A stretch of DNA of 64,000 nt, taken from WLMZ01 sp037139095. GTDB taxonomy: Bacteria; Actinomycetota; Acidimicrobiia; Acidimicrobiales; Ilumatobacteraceae. Positions 42,084 through 52,098 of this stretch are shown piece after piece. The position numbers were made by a program, and so were the translations under genes. Location: contig JBAXHD010000002.1 in the NCBI GenBank assembly GCA_037139095.1, positions 1 to 64,000 of the forward strand, written 5' to 3'. The notes under the pieces are model-generated. The model did no database searches and was not told the DNA's origin. It worked only from the letters and a program-made list of their open reading frames with translations. Each line of letters begins with the position of its first letter. The stretch's first letter is position 1.

Positions 42084-43895
42084 GTGGCGCAGGTGGTCGA
42101 AGAGGTAGCGGCGCAGCCTGCTGCTGAGCGCACACCGTGGCGGCTGCTCACATCGTTGCTGGGTCAGCAAAAGCGCGGCCTGACAACTGGAGTTTTCATT
42201 GGCGTGTGCTGGGCGGCGGCCAAGGTCTCTATTCCGCGGCTCATCCGCAATGCCATCGACCGCGGCATACGCGGACACGAGTCGCTTCTGAAATGGGCGC
42301 TCATCATTGGCGCCGTGGGGTTGCTCGCAGGCATCTTCATCTCATGGCGGCGCTGGCTGGCGTTTCGCGAAAGCCGCCGCACCGAGACGGTGCTACGCGA
42401 GCGGCTGTTCAACCACATCATCCGTCTCGATGTTCGCTATCACGATCACGCTCAGACAGGCCAGCTGATGAGCCGAGCATCAAGTGATCTGCAGCAGTTG
42501 CAGGCGTTTGTGGTCATGATCCCGCTCACGATCAGCAACATGTTTCAGGTCGTCGCGATTCTTGTGTTGTTGCTCACCAGCGACCCATTGCTGGCCCTCG
42601 TGGCGCTGGCGCCGCTGCCGTTGGTCAACCTGTCGGCACGTCGCTTCAGCAACAAGATTCACCCAGCGGTGATGGCGGTGCAGAACCGTCAGGCTGCGCT
42701 GGCCACTGTGGTCGAAGAATCCATCTCGGGAGTGCGAGTGGTCAAAGGCTTTGGTGCCGAAGGCGTGCAGGCTCGCAAGCTACTCAGCGAAGCCGATCAG
42801 ATCAGGGCCGTCTCGCTTGAGGCCGCCAAGATCCGTAGCCGTTTCTTGCCCGCCATCGACGTGTTGCCATCGATTGGCCTCGTTGGTGTGCTGGCCATTG
42901 GCGGCCATCGGGTGCTCAAGGGCGACATGACCATCGGTCAACTCGTTGAGTTCAACTCAAGCGTGATGCTGCTCATCTGGCCGATGCGTAACATCGGTCA
43001 GACGCTCGCAACCGGCCAGCGCGCAGCGGTCGCGTTGCAGCGCGTACAGAAGGTGCTGTCTACCGAGTCGGCTGTGGTCAGCCCGGCACAGCCTGTTTCG
43101 TTGCCGCAAGCCGGTCAGGTCGGCGCTCTTGAGCTACGCAATGTGCGGTTCGGTTACGACCCCGACAGGCCAGTGCTCGACGGTTTCGATGTCTCGATTC
43201 CAGCGGGCTCATCGGTGGCCATCGTTGGCGCCACCGGCACCGGCAAGTCCACCATCACCCGTTTGCTGCTGCGTTTTTACGATGTCCAAGCGGGCAGCAT
43301 CGAGCTCGATGGTTGCGACCTTCGCTCGATTGAGCTCAACGAGTTGCGTCACGCTGTGGGCGTGGTGTTCGAAGACACCTTGCTGTTTCACGACACTGTG
43401 GCCGCCAACATTGCCTTCTCCGATCCGAATGCCTCGATGGAACGCATCGTCAGCGCTGCTCGGCTCGCGGGTGCCGCCGAGTTCATCGATCATCTGCCCG
43501 ATGGATACGACACCATTTTGGGTGAGCGCGGCTTCTCGCTCAGCGGAGGCCAGCGTCAACGCATCGCTATCGCTCGCGCCGTGTTGGCCGACCCACGCTT
43601 GCTGATTCTCGACGACGCCACGTCGGCTGTCGACCCATCGAAGGAGCACGAGATCCGCGAAGCGATGGCCACCGTGATGCGCAACCGAACCACCATCGTG
43701 ATCGCCCACCGCCCGGGCACCATCGCGTTGGCCGACAACGTGTTGTTGCTCGATGGTGGTCGCGTTGCTGCGCAAGGCACTCACGACCAACTCATTTCGG
43801 GTAGCGCTCGTTATCGCGAGGTACTTGCTTCGTTGGCCGAGCACGACGCCGAAGCCGATCTCGACCTCGACGCTGAACCAATCGGAGGTGAGTAG
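42084..43895 (+). CDS. ABC exporter half-transporter, first subunit
   Basis: Type IV ABC exporter subunit of 603 residues: six-helix membrane domain (about 35-330), then a nucleotide-binding domain. Walker A is VGATGTGKSTITR, signature FSLSGGQRQRIAIARA, Walker B LLILDDATSAVD with Asp where the usual catalytic Glu would be, and the H-loop IVIAHRPGTIALAD. The degenerate catalytic Glu is typical of one half of heterodimeric exporters. The GTG at 42084 was chosen because GGGGGA precedes it; an upstream TTG is possible. It is coupled to the next gene (two bases between). Substrate unknown. Confidence 0.9.
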   Translation: MAQVVEEVAAQPAAERTPWRLLTSLLGQQKRGLTTGVFIGVCWAAAKVSIPRLIRNAIDRGIRGHESLLKWALIIGAVGLLAGIFISWRRWLAFRESRRTETVLRERLFNHIIRLDVRYHDHAQTGQLMSRASSDLQQLQAFVVMIPLTISNMFQVVAILVLLLTSDPLLALVALAPLPLVNLSARRFSNKIHPAVMAVQNRQAALATVVEESISGVRVVKGFGAEGVQARKLLSEADQIRAVSLEAAKIRSRFLPAIDVLPSIGLVGVLAIGGHRVLKGDMTIGQLVEFNSSVMLLIWPMRNIGQTLATGQRAAVALQRVQKVLSTESAVVSPAQPVSLPQAGQVGALELRNVRFGYDPDRPVLDGFDVSIPAGSSVAIVGATGTGKSTITRLLLRFYDVQAGSIELDGCDLRSIELNELRHAVGVVFEDTLLFHDTVAANIAFSDPNASMERIVSAARLAGAAEFIDHLPDGYDTILGERGFSLSGGQRQRIAIARAVLADPRLLILDDATSAVDPSKEHEIREAMATVMRNRTTIVIAHRPGTIALADNVLLLDGGRVAAQGTHDQLISGSARYREVLASLAEHDAEADLDLDAEPIGGE

Positions 43896-43897
43896 CC

Positions 43898-45697
43898 ATG
43901 TGGTCGATGAACGCAATCTCCGAAGACGACATGCTCGATCGTGACACGGCCAAGAAAGTGATCCGCCGATCTTGGGATCTCGCGCTGCCGTATCGGCGCA
44001 CCACGCAGGCGGCGCTTGTGCTGGTTACGTTCTGGACTGCCACAACGCTGGCCGGGCCAGTGATCGTGAAGTTCGGCATCGACGATGGCCTGGTCAAGAA
44101 GAACTCGCATTCGCTCAACGTTGCGGTGGTGGCCTACATCGCCTCCACGATCGCCGCCTACTTCATCGCCCGATTGCAGTTTGTCTATATCAACCGCGCC
44201 GGCGAGGGTTTCCTGCGTGACCTGCGTGTGCGGGTCTTCGATCACCTCCAGCGCCAGGGCTTGTCATTCTTCGACCGTGAGAAAACCGGTGTGCTTGTCT
44301 CGCGCATGACCGCCGACATCGAGTCGATGGGCGAGCTCATCCAGTGGGGTCTGCTGCAGTTTGTGTCGGCTGGCCTGATGGTGTTGATGGCGCTGGTGTT
44401 GTTGTTCGTCCTGAGCTGGGAGCTCACGTTGCTGGCAATGGTGGTGTTCCCCATCATCGTGGTTGCATCCATTCGTTTTCAACGCGACTCAAACCGCGCG
44501 TATCTGGCGGTGCGCGAGCGAATCGGCAACAACCTGAGTGCGTTGCAAGAGGGCATCAGCGGCGTTCGTGTCATTCAGGCATTCGCCCGCGAAGACGAAC
44601 AATCGCGGCGCTTTCACGAGTCGAACGAGGCGTTGTTTACCAGTCATATGAACAGCATCAAGGTCTCGATGTGGTACTTCGGCCTGGTTGAGTTCTGCGG
44701 CATTCTCGCAACAGCATCAATGATTGGAGTTGGCGGATGGCTCGTGCATCGTGGCTCGGTCAGCGTGGGTGTGGTCACCGCGTTCGTATTGCTGCTCGGC
44801 AGCTTGTTCGATCCGGTCCAGCAGTTGTCGCAGTTGTACAACACCGTGCAGTCTTCGGGTGCGGCGTTGCAGAAGTTGTTCGAAATTCTCGACACACATC
44901 CTGAGGTCAGCGAGATCGCAGACGCCGTTGAGTTGCCCACCGTTGGCGAGGTCATCGTCAACGATGTCAGCTTCGAATATGTGCGGTCGCGCCCTGTGCT
45001 CAACAACGTGACCATCACCGTTGGGATCGGCGAGCGGTTGGCCCTGGTTGGCCCAACGGGCGCTGGCAAGAGCACGCTTGCGAAGCTGATGTCGCGTCTC
45101 TATGACCCCACCTCCGGCACCGTGTCATTTGGTGGCATCGATCTGCGCTCGGCCACGTTGCGGTCGCTGCGTGAGCGTGTCGTTGTGGTGCCTCAAGAAG
45201 GCTTCTTGTTTAGCGGCACCATTCGCGACAACCTCAGCATTGCGCGGCCCTCGGCCACCGACGACGAGATCACTGCATCGCTCGCCAGCATCGGCGTGCT
45301 CGATCATTTCCTTGCGTTCCCCGAGGGACTCGACACCGAAGTTCGCGAGCGCGGTTCCCGTTTGTCCGCAGGCGAACGTCAGTTGGTTGCGCTGGCCCGA
45401 GCAGCGCTTGTTGATCCCGCCGTATTGGTGCTCGATGAAGCAACCTCAAACCTTGATCCCGGTACCGAAGCCGAGGTCGAGCGGGCGCTTGAATCGCTGA
45501 TGCTCAACCGCACTGTCATCGTGGTGGCGCACCGTTTGTCTACGGTTCGTCGCGCCGATCGCATCGCGGTGGTCGACCATGGTGCGCTCGCCGAGTTGGG
45601 CTCACACGCCGAACTCGTTGCGTTGGGCGGCAAGTATGCAGCGTTGTCTGCGGCTTGGGAGCGCAATCAGCTGGGTTCGTCAGCTACCCCTGGCTGA
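43898..45697 (+). CDS. ABC exporter half-transporter, second subunit
   Basis: Partner subunit of 599 residues with six membrane helices and a C-terminal ATPase. Walker A VGPTGAGKSTLAK, signature SRLSAGERQLVALARA (LSAGE instead of LSGGQ), Walker B VLVLDEATSNLD with a proper catalytic Glu, and VVAHRLSTVRRAD. Together with the previous gene it fits a heterodimeric exporter with one consensus and one degenerate ATP site. GGAGGTGA lies just before the ATG. The 3' end overlaps the convergent YceI gene by 14 bases. Confidence 0.93.
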   Translation: MWSMNAISEDDMLDRDTAKKVIRRSWDLALPYRRTTQAALVLVTFWTATTLAGPVIVKFGIDDGLVKKNSHSLNVAVVAYIASTIAAYFIARLQFVYINRAGEGFLRDLRVRVFDHLQRQGLSFFDREKTGVLVSRMTADIESMGELIQWGLLQFVSAGLMVLMALVLLFVLSWELTLLAMVVFPIIVVASIRFQRDSNRAYLAVRERIGNNLSALQEGISGVRVIQAFAREDEQSRRFHESNEALFTSHMNSIKVSMWYFGLVEFCGILATASMIGVGGWLVHRGSVSVGVVTAFVLLLGSLFDPVQQLSQLYNTVQSSGAALQKLFEILDTHPEVSEIADAVELPTVGEVIVNDVSFEYVRSRPVLNNVTITVGIGERLALVGPTGAGKSTLAKLMSRLYDPTSGTVSFGGIDLRSATLRSLRERVVVVPQEGFLFSGTIRDNLSIARPSATDDEITASLASIGVLDHFLAFPEGLDTEVRERGSRLSAGERQLVALARAALVDPAVLVLDEATSNLDPGTEAEVERALESLMLNRTVIVVAHRLSTVRRADRIAVVDHGALAELGSHAELVALGGKYAALSAAWERNQLGSSATPG

Positions 45698-46388
45698 ACG
45701 CCAGAGCAAACTCAATCAGGCCGTGATCTTGTGTGGTCACCGGGCCACCCGATGGGTTGTTGATGTTGTAGTCGGCGAACTTCACGTCGATCGATCCGGC
45801 CACAGCGATGGTGCCTCCGGTGCGCTTTGCGGTGACGTCAAAGGTGACCGACTTGGTCACTCCATGCAACAGCAGGTCGCCTGTTGCCGAGGCCTTGATC
45901 TCTTGGCCGTCGGCCGGATTTGTGCCAAGGTCGATGGGTGAGGTGAGCGTAAACGTGGATGTGGGAATGGTGGCGGTGTTCATGATGCCGCCGGTGAACT
46001 TGCGGTCGCGGCGTGCATCGTCAGAGACCAAGGTCTTCATGTCGACAGTAAAGGTGGCCGCAGAAACCTTGGTGTCATCCAGAGTGAGCGAGCCGGTAAC
46101 CGAGTTGGTGCGACCAACGCCTTCGGTGTCTTGACCGAAGAGCACCTCGACGACGCGGTAGCCCACCTGCGAACCAGTAGTGATGGACCATGTGTTGCCC
46201 GCGGCCGGAGTCGATGGATTGTCGGTGGTGGCCGACTGGTCAACGGTGCCGACCGGAATGTCATTCACCGAGAGCGCCTTCTTCGGCTCGCTCTTGATGA
46301 CATGGATGTACAGCCATACGCCAGCCGTTGGGGCGAGCACGGCCAGTAGTACGGCGATGAGCGCGATCTTCTTCCAATGCTTCTTCAC
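45684..46388 (-). CDS. YceI-family lipid-binding protein, membrane-anchored
   Basis: A 234-residue protein with an N-terminal membrane segment (about residues 8-29) and an extracytoplasmic YceI beta-barrel (about 65-234): WSITTGSQVGYRVVEV, then the strand pairs ending LHGVTKSVTFDVTAKR and DYNINNPSGG. YceI proteins bind isoprenoid-type lipids in a lipocalin-like pocket. GTG start. It is divergent from the aminopeptidase gene. Confidence 0.9.
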   Translation of the reverse strand: MKKHWKKIALIAVLLAVLAPTAGVWLYIHVIKSEPKKALSVNDIPVGTVDQSATTDNPSTPAAGNTWSITTGSQVGYRVVEVLFGQDTEGVGRTNSVTGSLTLDDTKVSAATFTVDMKTLVSDDARRDRKFTGGIMNTATIPTSTFTLTSPIDLGTNPADGQEIKASATGDLLLHGVTKSVTFDVTAKRTGGTIAVAGSIDVKFADYNINNPSGGPVTTQDHGLIEFALAFSQG

Positions 46389-46474
46389 AGGTACCCCACT
46401 CGTCAGCGCAAGTTGCTAGAGATCATCATGAAGGATTCGTTGGGTTCTCGCTACCTGCTGAGGTAAGAGTGCTG

Positions 46475-46491
46475 TCTTGAACGCGTCAAGA
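46475..46491 (+). promoter_or_regulatory. Inverted repeat in the yceI-pepA intergenic region
   Basis: TCTTGA-acgcg-TCAAGA, a perfect six-base dyad with a five-base spacer midway between the two divergent genes; a possible operator or part of a promoter. Confidence 0.35.
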
Positions 46492-46587
46492 TCTATCATT
46501 GGCCCACTGGTCGGGGCTTAGGTCTAGGTGTTCGCCTCCAGCGCGATCACAGCCATTACCGCCACTCAACAACCCCTGGGAGTCAAC

Positions 46588-48039
46588 GTGAGTCTCGAAC
46601 TCGAAATTGTCCGTTCCGCGCCGCGCAATGCCGATGCCATTGGCGTGCCCGTGGCTACCGAGGGCGCTGTGCCGCGCTCGCTGGGTATGAGCCGCGCCGC
46701 CCTCGCCGCAAACGGGTTCGAGGGCAAGGCCGGGCAAACCCTGGTGCTGCCATCGGCTACTGGCCCAGCACAGATTGCGCTCGGCATTGGTAAGGCCAGC
46801 GAGTTGTCGGTCAATGTGTTGCGTAACGCCGCGGCTGCTCTGGTGCGCGCGGCTGGCACACGCGCTCACTTGGCTACGTCGCTGCCCGACCTCGATGGTG
46901 TCGAGGCGCGGGCCGCAGCGCAGGCCGTAACCGAAGGCGTGATCTTGGCGAACTATCGCTATGTGGGTCTCAAGAACGACAAGACGGGTTCCTCAGTGAA
47001 GTCGTTGGCCCTCATCGTGGGTGCTGCTCGCGCCGCAGGGGCTCGCACCGGCGCCGATCGTGGTGTTGTGGTCGCCGACGCTGCCTGTGTGGCACGCGAA
47101 CTGATCAACACGCCGCCGGCATATCTCACGGCGCGCAAGCTGGCAGATACGGCAGTTGCGATGGCCGCCCCGGCGGGCATCGGCGTTGAGGTCTTCAACC
47201 GCGATCAGCTTGCGGCGATGGGCTGCGGTGGCATCGTTGGTGTGAATGCTGGCAGCACCGAGCCGCCGCGCATGGTGCGCCTCACGTATACCCCCAAGAA
47301 CCCAACGGGTCATGTGGTACTTGTTGGCAAGGGCGTTACCTACGACTCGGGTGGCATCAGCCTCAAGCCCAGCGATGCATCGCATGCCTTGATGAAGATG
47401 GATATGAGTGGCGCCGCTGCGGTGTTAGCCACGATGAGCACGCTCAAGGCGCTCAAGTGCAAGGCCGCGGTTACCGGCTATCTGATGTGCACCGACAACA
47501 TGCCCAGCGGTAGCGCCCTCAAGCTTGGCGATGTGCTCACCATGCGCAACGGCAAGACCGTTGAGATTCACAACACCGATGCCGAGGGCCGACTCATCTT
47601 GGCCGATGGCCTGTCGCTTGCTGCCGAATCAAAGCCCGATGCCATTGTCGACATTGCCACGCTCACCGGTGCCGTCATTGCTGCACTCGGCGAGAAGATG
47701 GCGGGCGTGCTTGGCAACAACCAAGCATGGGTCGATCAGGTGCGCGCCGCTGGCAGCCGCGCCGACGAGCCCACATGGCAGTTGCCCCTCGCACGCGAGT
47801 ACCGCAAGTTGCTCGACAGCAACGTTGCCGACATGCGCAACATCGGCGGACCATACGCCGGCACCATCACGGCATCGCTGTTCCTCGACGAGTTCACCGC
47901 TGGTGTGCCATGGGCCCACATCGACATGGCGGGCACGATGAAGGTTGATGGAAACGACGGCTGGTTGTCGAAGGGTGCCACCGGCTACGGCACGCGGTTA
48001 CTCATCGATCTCGTCACCAACTTTTCGCCGCTCAAATAG
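46588..48039 (+). CDS. pepA: Leucyl aminopeptidase (M17)
   Basis: Cytosolic dinuclear-zinc aminopeptidase of 483 residues. The catalytic domain shows GKGVTYDSGGISLKP, MKMDMSGAAAVL and the family signature NTDAEGRLILAD, which supply the metal-binding Asp/Glu and catalytic Lys/Arg. The GTG at 46588 was chosen because GGGAG lies before it and the first residues resemble the family start; an earlier GTG at 46528 is open but less likely. Confidence 0.94.
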   Translation: MSLELEIVRSAPRNADAIGVPVATEGAVPRSLGMSRAALAANGFEGKAGQTLVLPSATGPAQIALGIGKASELSVNVLRNAAAALVRAAGTRAHLATSLPDLDGVEARAAAQAVTEGVILANYRYVGLKNDKTGSSVKSLALIVGAARAAGARTGADRGVVVADAACVARELINTPPAYLTARKLADTAVAMAAPAGIGVEVFNRDQLAAMGCGGIVGVNAGSTEPPRMVRLTYTPKNPTGHVVLVGKGVTYDSGGISLKPSDASHALMKMDMSGAAAVLATMSTLKALKCKAAVTGYLMCTDNMPSGSALKLGDVLTMRNGKTVEIHNTDAEGRLILADGLSLAAESKPDAIVDIATLTGAVIAALGEKMAGVLGNNQAWVDQVRAAGSRADEPTWQLPLAREYRKLLDSNVADMRNIGGPYAGTITASLFLDEFTAGVPWAHIDMAGTMKVDGNDGWLSKGATGYGTRLLIDLVTNFSPLK

Positions 48040-48173
48040 CTCGCCTTGGTCATTCGATAGAGCTTGACGAAAGTCATACTTGCTTTTGACGATGATCAGG
48101 CGCACCATGAAGTTACAAGCAGCCACCCCCCTTGAAGGGGCTCGCAGACACGATCTGCAATAACGGGCTCGCT

Positions 48174-48209
48174 GACTGAGGGGCTCCTCATAGAGGCGCC
48201 CTCTCAGTC
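48174..48209 (+). terminator. Terminator-like hairpin downstream of pepA
   Basis: Arms 48174-48188 and 48194-48209 pair almost fully (gactgag...cct / agg...ctcagtc), followed by a T-rich stretch cttgttttg. It lies between the convergent pepA and 48286 genes. A smaller CCCC-ttgaa-GGGG hairpin lies at 48128-48140. Confidence 0.5.
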
Positions 48210-48285
48210 GCGTCTTGGGCTTGTTTTGATCACTTGGCGATGAAGCCGCCCACCACCTGCCGGGTGCCCCAGTGCATGTGCGCGA

Positions 48286-48864
48286 TCATGAGTTGGGCAC
48301 CGAAGGCAAATGTCGGGCTGCGTCGTGAGCCATTCGAGGTGCAACTCCAATCGACAACAGCTGGCGCTCAATCTGATGAGCTTCATCGCCAGTACGCGCC
48401 ATGGTCTCGGCCAGTGCCACGGCGCGCTCCCAACTGTCATCGAGTTGGTATGGCATGCGCGCAACCCATTCGCCGTGAGCTGTTTGCAGATGCGACGGCA
48501 ATTTACGGAGGTGACGCATTGAGAGCGGGGGCAGCTGCCGTCGCACGGCAACACCATCAGGCACCTGGTGCATCATCCCGAACATCACGCAACGATTCAT
48601 GGCCCGACCGAATGGGCTGTGCGCGCCTGCAGTGAGCGACAGCCCGAGCGCGTTCGCGGTTTCGCTCAAATCGAGCTCGTAGCCATCGGGATAGGCGTCA
48701 AGTCCCATCACGAGTCGACGCAGTACCCACGTCGCAGTGGGCCCGAGAATCCCCAGCCAAAACAGTTCGACGTACGGACCACGTGCGTCATATCCGACTG
48801 CTTCGACCACTGGGTCGTGCCACGGCAACACAATGAGCGTCTGAGCAAGTGAGTTGTCCGACAT
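48286..48864 (-). CDS. Conserved-looking hypothetical protein
   Basis: A 192-residue soluble protein. It starts MSDNSLAQTLIVLPWHDPVVEAVGYDARGPYVELFWLGILGPTATW, contains a likely winged-helix-like part (YELDLSETANALGLSL, FGRAMNRCVMFGMMHQV) and ends in an arginine/histidine-rich helix. The strongly patterned core suggests a real family, but I do not recognise it; a DNA-binding role is only a guess. It follows the subtilase gene on the same strand after 80 bases. Confidence 0.7.
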   Translation of the reverse strand: MSDNSLAQTLIVLPWHDPVVEAVGYDARGPYVELFWLGILGPTATWVLRRLVMGLDAYPDGYELDLSETANALGLSLTAGAHSPFGRAMNRCVMFGMMHQVPDGVAVRRQLPPLSMRHLRKLPSHLQTAHGEWVARMPYQLDDSWERAVALAETMARTGDEAHQIERQLLSIGVAPRMAHDAARHLPSVPNS

Positions 48865-48944
48865 GGTGACCCCCGAGAAGTCGTTGGAGACGTGGGGGAA
48901 GGTGTCGCAGTGTGTGCCGGGGTGGCCTCAGCTTGGAAAAATCA

Positions 48945-51062
48945 TTACGGAGTTGGCGTGACGCTCTTGCCCATGCTGCTGCGGCTGCTACCAACAGCGT
49001 TCACTGCCTGCACCTTGCATGTGTAGCTCTTGCCCGGCGTGAGTCCGGGCACCACCATCGGCGACGAAGTGCCCGTGGCAACCACAGGTGAGGCGGCTCC
49101 GGCGGTGGTCGACACGCACGTGGTGGTGTAGATCGTTACGGCTGAGCCGCCATTCGCGAGCGACGCGCTAAACGTAACCGTGGCGCTCGACGATGCGGCT
49201 GCAGCGCCGAGGTTGATGGGTGCGCTGGGCACGGTGCGTGGTGTAGCCACTGTGGCGCTTGACGCGGTTCCTGTTCCGGCTGCATTCTTGGCCGCCACGG
49301 TGCACGAGTACTGCGTGCCGTTGGTTAAGCCCATTAGGCCAGAGGTTGTGGCGGACGACGAGGCCTTCTTGGTGGTCACCGTGGTGCCGTCAGTACACGA
49401 AACGACGTAGCCCTTAATGGGAGCGCCGCCGTTGTCCGAAGGTTCTGACCACGTGATGTTGAGTCGGCGGTTTGTGGCCACAATCTCTGGCGCATCGGGC
49501 GCCGATGGCGTGGTGCGTGGGGTTACGGTCTTTGCTGCTGTTGCAGTTCCGAGGCCCACCGAGTTTTCTGCCGACACGATGCATGAATACTCAACGCCGT
49601 TGATCAGGCCCACCACCGTCCATGGGCTGCTGGTCAAGGTGTTGACCACAGTTTGTTGTCCGGGTGCAGCGCACGACGTTGTGTAGCCAAGGATGGTTGA
49701 ACCGCCGTCATTCGCAGGAGCGTTCCACGTGAGCGCTGCCGAGCCGTTCAACGGGCGCACCGAGAAGCTGCGGGGAGCTCTGGGAACGTCTGCCAGGAAC
49801 GACGGCGGCGGCACGATGGGAGGCATGCGATAGAGCAGCTTGTTTGGGTCGCCCGCACCCACCGACAGCACGCCAACAGTTGCGGTGGTGTCGAGCGCAG
49901 TCCAGATTTGCGCGGGGGTCGCGGTAGGGGTGAGTTCAAGGAATCGAGCGACAACGCCGGCCACGTGCGGCGTTGCCATCGAGGTTCCGCTGATCACCCT
50001 GTGTGCAGTAGACGAACCGATCCACGCCGACAAGATGTCGACACCCGGAGCAAAGATGTCGACGCATGAACCGTGGTTGGTGAAGGAGGCCGCGTGGTCG
50101 TCACTCGTTGAGGCCGCCACCGTGATGGCCGCGGTGACATCGGCGGGGCTCTCATTGCAGGCATTGGCGTTGTCGTTGCCAGCTGACACGACCACCGGGA
50201 TGCCAGCGGCGATCACGGTGGCGACGGCGTTATCGAGTGCGGTCGACAGCGACCCGCCGAGGCTGAGGTTGACCACTGCGGGTCCAGGATGCAACGCGTG
50301 GTCGGCGAGCACGAAATCGAGTCCGCTGATGATGTCGCTGTCGGTCGACGTGCCATCGCACTGAAACACCTTCACGGGGACCAGCGACACTTGCTTGGCA
50401 ACGCCATACGTCGTGCCGCCGAGTGTGGCGGCAACGTGGGTGCCGTGACCGTTGCAGTCTTCGACGCTCGCCGTCTCGTCGACCGATGCGCCGGGCACAC
50501 CGGTGAAGTCAACGTATGAACTGCGCACGATGCGGGCGTTGAACTCGGTATGGGCAGTGTTGATGCCGGTGTCGAGGACATAGGCGGTGACACCGGAACC
50601 GGTGGTGGTATACGAGTATCCGCCGTTGAGTGGCAGGTTGCGCTGATCAATGCGGTCGAGCCCCCATGGCGGACTGACCTGATCGACTGCGGCCTTCACC
50701 ACGTTGTCGGAGTGAATGCTCAGCACATCGGGGTCCTTGCGAAGGCGAGCGAGATCGGTTGCGGAAAGCGTGGCGGCAAAGCCATCGATGGCGTGGCTCC
50801 ACACATCGGTGACGTCGGTGCCTATGCGCAACTCGTCGGCCACTGTTTGGTTGAGACCGCGTTCGGTCTTGAACCGAACGATGTATTGAGCCGTCAGCGC
50901 GGTGAACCCAGAACTTGATGTGCCTAAGGAAGTGGATGGTCCGGGCGGCGAGACCGCCACCCCAGGAATGCTCGCTGCGTTGCTCGTGGAACCAGCGGCG
51001 ACGACGAGCAGCGCGGCCAAACTGAGCGCACCAGCTGTAAACCGAACGTTTCTCTTGTACAC
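48945..51062 (-). CDS. Secreted subtilase with three fibronectin type III domains
   Basis: Exported serine protease of 705 residues. Signal peptide about 1-30; inhibitor-I9-like propeptide (ALTAQYIVRFKTERG, then SIHSDNVV); S8 catalytic domain with Asp in YVLDTGIN, His in NGHGTHVA, Asn in SAGNDNA and Ser in ISGTSMATPHVAG. Three FN3 domains of about 85-90 residues form the C-terminus, each with a GL-x-NGxxYxCxVxAxN type strand. The GTG at 51060-51062 has GGGGG before it and was preferred to a start 22 codons upstream. It is divergent from the sirtuin gene. Confidence 0.94.
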   Translation of the reverse strand: MYKRNVRFTAGALSLAALLVVAAGSTSNAASIPGVAVSPPGPSTSLGTSSSGFTALTAQYIVRFKTERGLNQTVADELRIGTDVTDVWSHAIDGFAATLSATDLARLRKDPDVLSIHSDNVVKAAVDQVSPPWGLDRIDQRNLPLNGGYSYTTTGSGVTAYVLDTGINTAHTEFNARIVRSSYVDFTGVPGASVDETASVEDCNGHGTHVAATLGGTTYGVAKQVSLVPVKVFQCDGTSTDSDIISGLDFVLADHALHPGPAVVNLSLGGSLSTALDNAVATVIAAGIPVVVSAGNDNANACNESPADVTAAITVAASTSDDHAASFTNHGSCVDIFAPGVDILSAWIGSSTAHRVISGTSMATPHVAGVVARFLELTPTATPAQIWTALDTTATVGVLSVGAGDPNKLLYRMPPIVPPPSFLADVPRAPRSFSVRPLNGSAALTWNAPANDGGSTILGYTTSCAAPGQQTVVNTLTSSPWTVVGLINGVEYSCIVSAENSVGLGTATAAKTVTPRTTPSAPDAPEIVATNRRLNITWSEPSDNGGAPIKGYVVSCTDGTTVTTKKASSSATTSGLMGLTNGTQYSCTVAAKNAAGTGTASSATVATPRTVPSAPINLGAAAASSSATVTFSASLANGGSAVTIYTTTCVSTTAGAASPVVATGTSSPMVVPGLTPGKSYTCKVQAVNAVGSSRSSMGKSVTPTP

Positions 51063-51221
51063 GTCAACCCCCAAACGAACGCGGCTATGCAGCCGCAAGC
51101 GCGAACAATCAATTTGTCGGGGGGACAAACGCTGATGCTAGTCCCTGATGGGCTGGTTTGGATAGGACGAAATTGCGTTCTGACACGGCATCGGGTCGGG
51201 TTGGGCCACCACACTGGGACC

Positions 51222-52022
51222 ATGACTGCTCACGACGGATCACCCGGTGCTTTGCCCGTGACCGACCTTGCTCGTGCCATTGGTTGGTTGGCGTCGGCGC
51301 GTCGAGTGGTGGTGCTCACCGGCGCGGGTATCTCAACCGACTCGGGCATCCCCGACTTTCGCGGTCCCAACGGCGTGTGGACCAAGAATCCTCAGGCCGA
51401 AAAAGCGGCCACGCTGCAGCACTATCTAGCCGACCCCGACGTGCGCCGCTCGGCATGGCAGAGCCGACTGAACAGCGCGGCGTGGAGTGCTGAGCCGAAC
51501 GAGGGTCATCGCCAATTGGTTGCGCTCGAACGGCGTGGTCAACTGCTGCGACTCGTGACCCAAAACGTTGATGAACTCCACCAACGCGCCGGTCATGAGC
51601 CTCATATGGTGCTTGAGGTTCACGGCACGATGCGCACGAGCATCTGTTGGACCTGCGGCGATCGTCGGCCAATGCTCGAAACACTCGAGCGAGTACGCGT
51701 TGGCGAACACGATCCTCATTGTTTGGTGTGCAACGAGAACGGAGTGGTCGGCGTGCTGAAAAGTGACACGATTAGCTTCGGGCAGGCATTGGTTCCCGAG
51801 GTCATCGACGCAGCGTTGCAAGCGGCCCAAGACTGCGATGTGTTGCTGGCTATTGGCACGTCGCTGCAGGTCTTCCCGGCCGCCAACATGGTGCCTCGCG
51901 CGCGGGCGGCTGGCTCAAAGGTCATCATCGTCAACGGTGAGCCCACCAAGATGGATCACTTCGCCGACGCGGTGTTGCTCGGATCAATCTCTGAGATGCT
52001 CGCTGCGCTGATCGGCGGATGA
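51222..52022 (+). CDS. NAD-dependent protein deacylase (sirtuin)
   Basis: SIR2-family deacylase of 266 residues. The NAD-binding start is VVVLTGAGISTDSGIPDFRG, followed by TQNVDELHQRAG and the catalytic His in VLEVHGTM. The zinc site is CWTC...CLVC, and the Rossmann end is LLAIGTSLQVFPAANM and VNGEPT. The Met at 51222 was chosen because the earlier in-frame region runs into the subtilase promoter. It would regulate acyl-CoA synthetases and other acylated enzymes, an inference from other actinobacteria. Confidence 0.93.
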   Translation: MTAHDGSPGALPVTDLARAIGWLASARRVVVLTGAGISTDSGIPDFRGPNGVWTKNPQAEKAATLQHYLADPDVRRSAWQSRLNSAAWSAEPNEGHRQLVALERRGQLLRLVTQNVDELHQRAGHEPHMVLEVHGTMRTSICWTCGDRRPMLETLERVRVGEHDPHCLVCNENGVVGVLKSDTISFGQALVPEVIDAALQAAQDCDVLLAIGTSLQVFPAANMVPRARAAGSKVIIVNGEPTKMDHFADAVLLGSISEMLAALIGG

Positions 52023-52098
52023 TCGGCGGTTGACCGCGGTTGACCCACCACGAACACGTCCGGTAGCAAATCCCGACCATTTCGGTAGGCTTTCGCCC

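Noticed and set aside
48040..48170. Possible 6C-type small RNA at the ccccccttgaagggg run downstream of pepA
   Set aside because: Only one C-rich loop is present and the second hairpin has no C-run, so the 6C pattern is not met.
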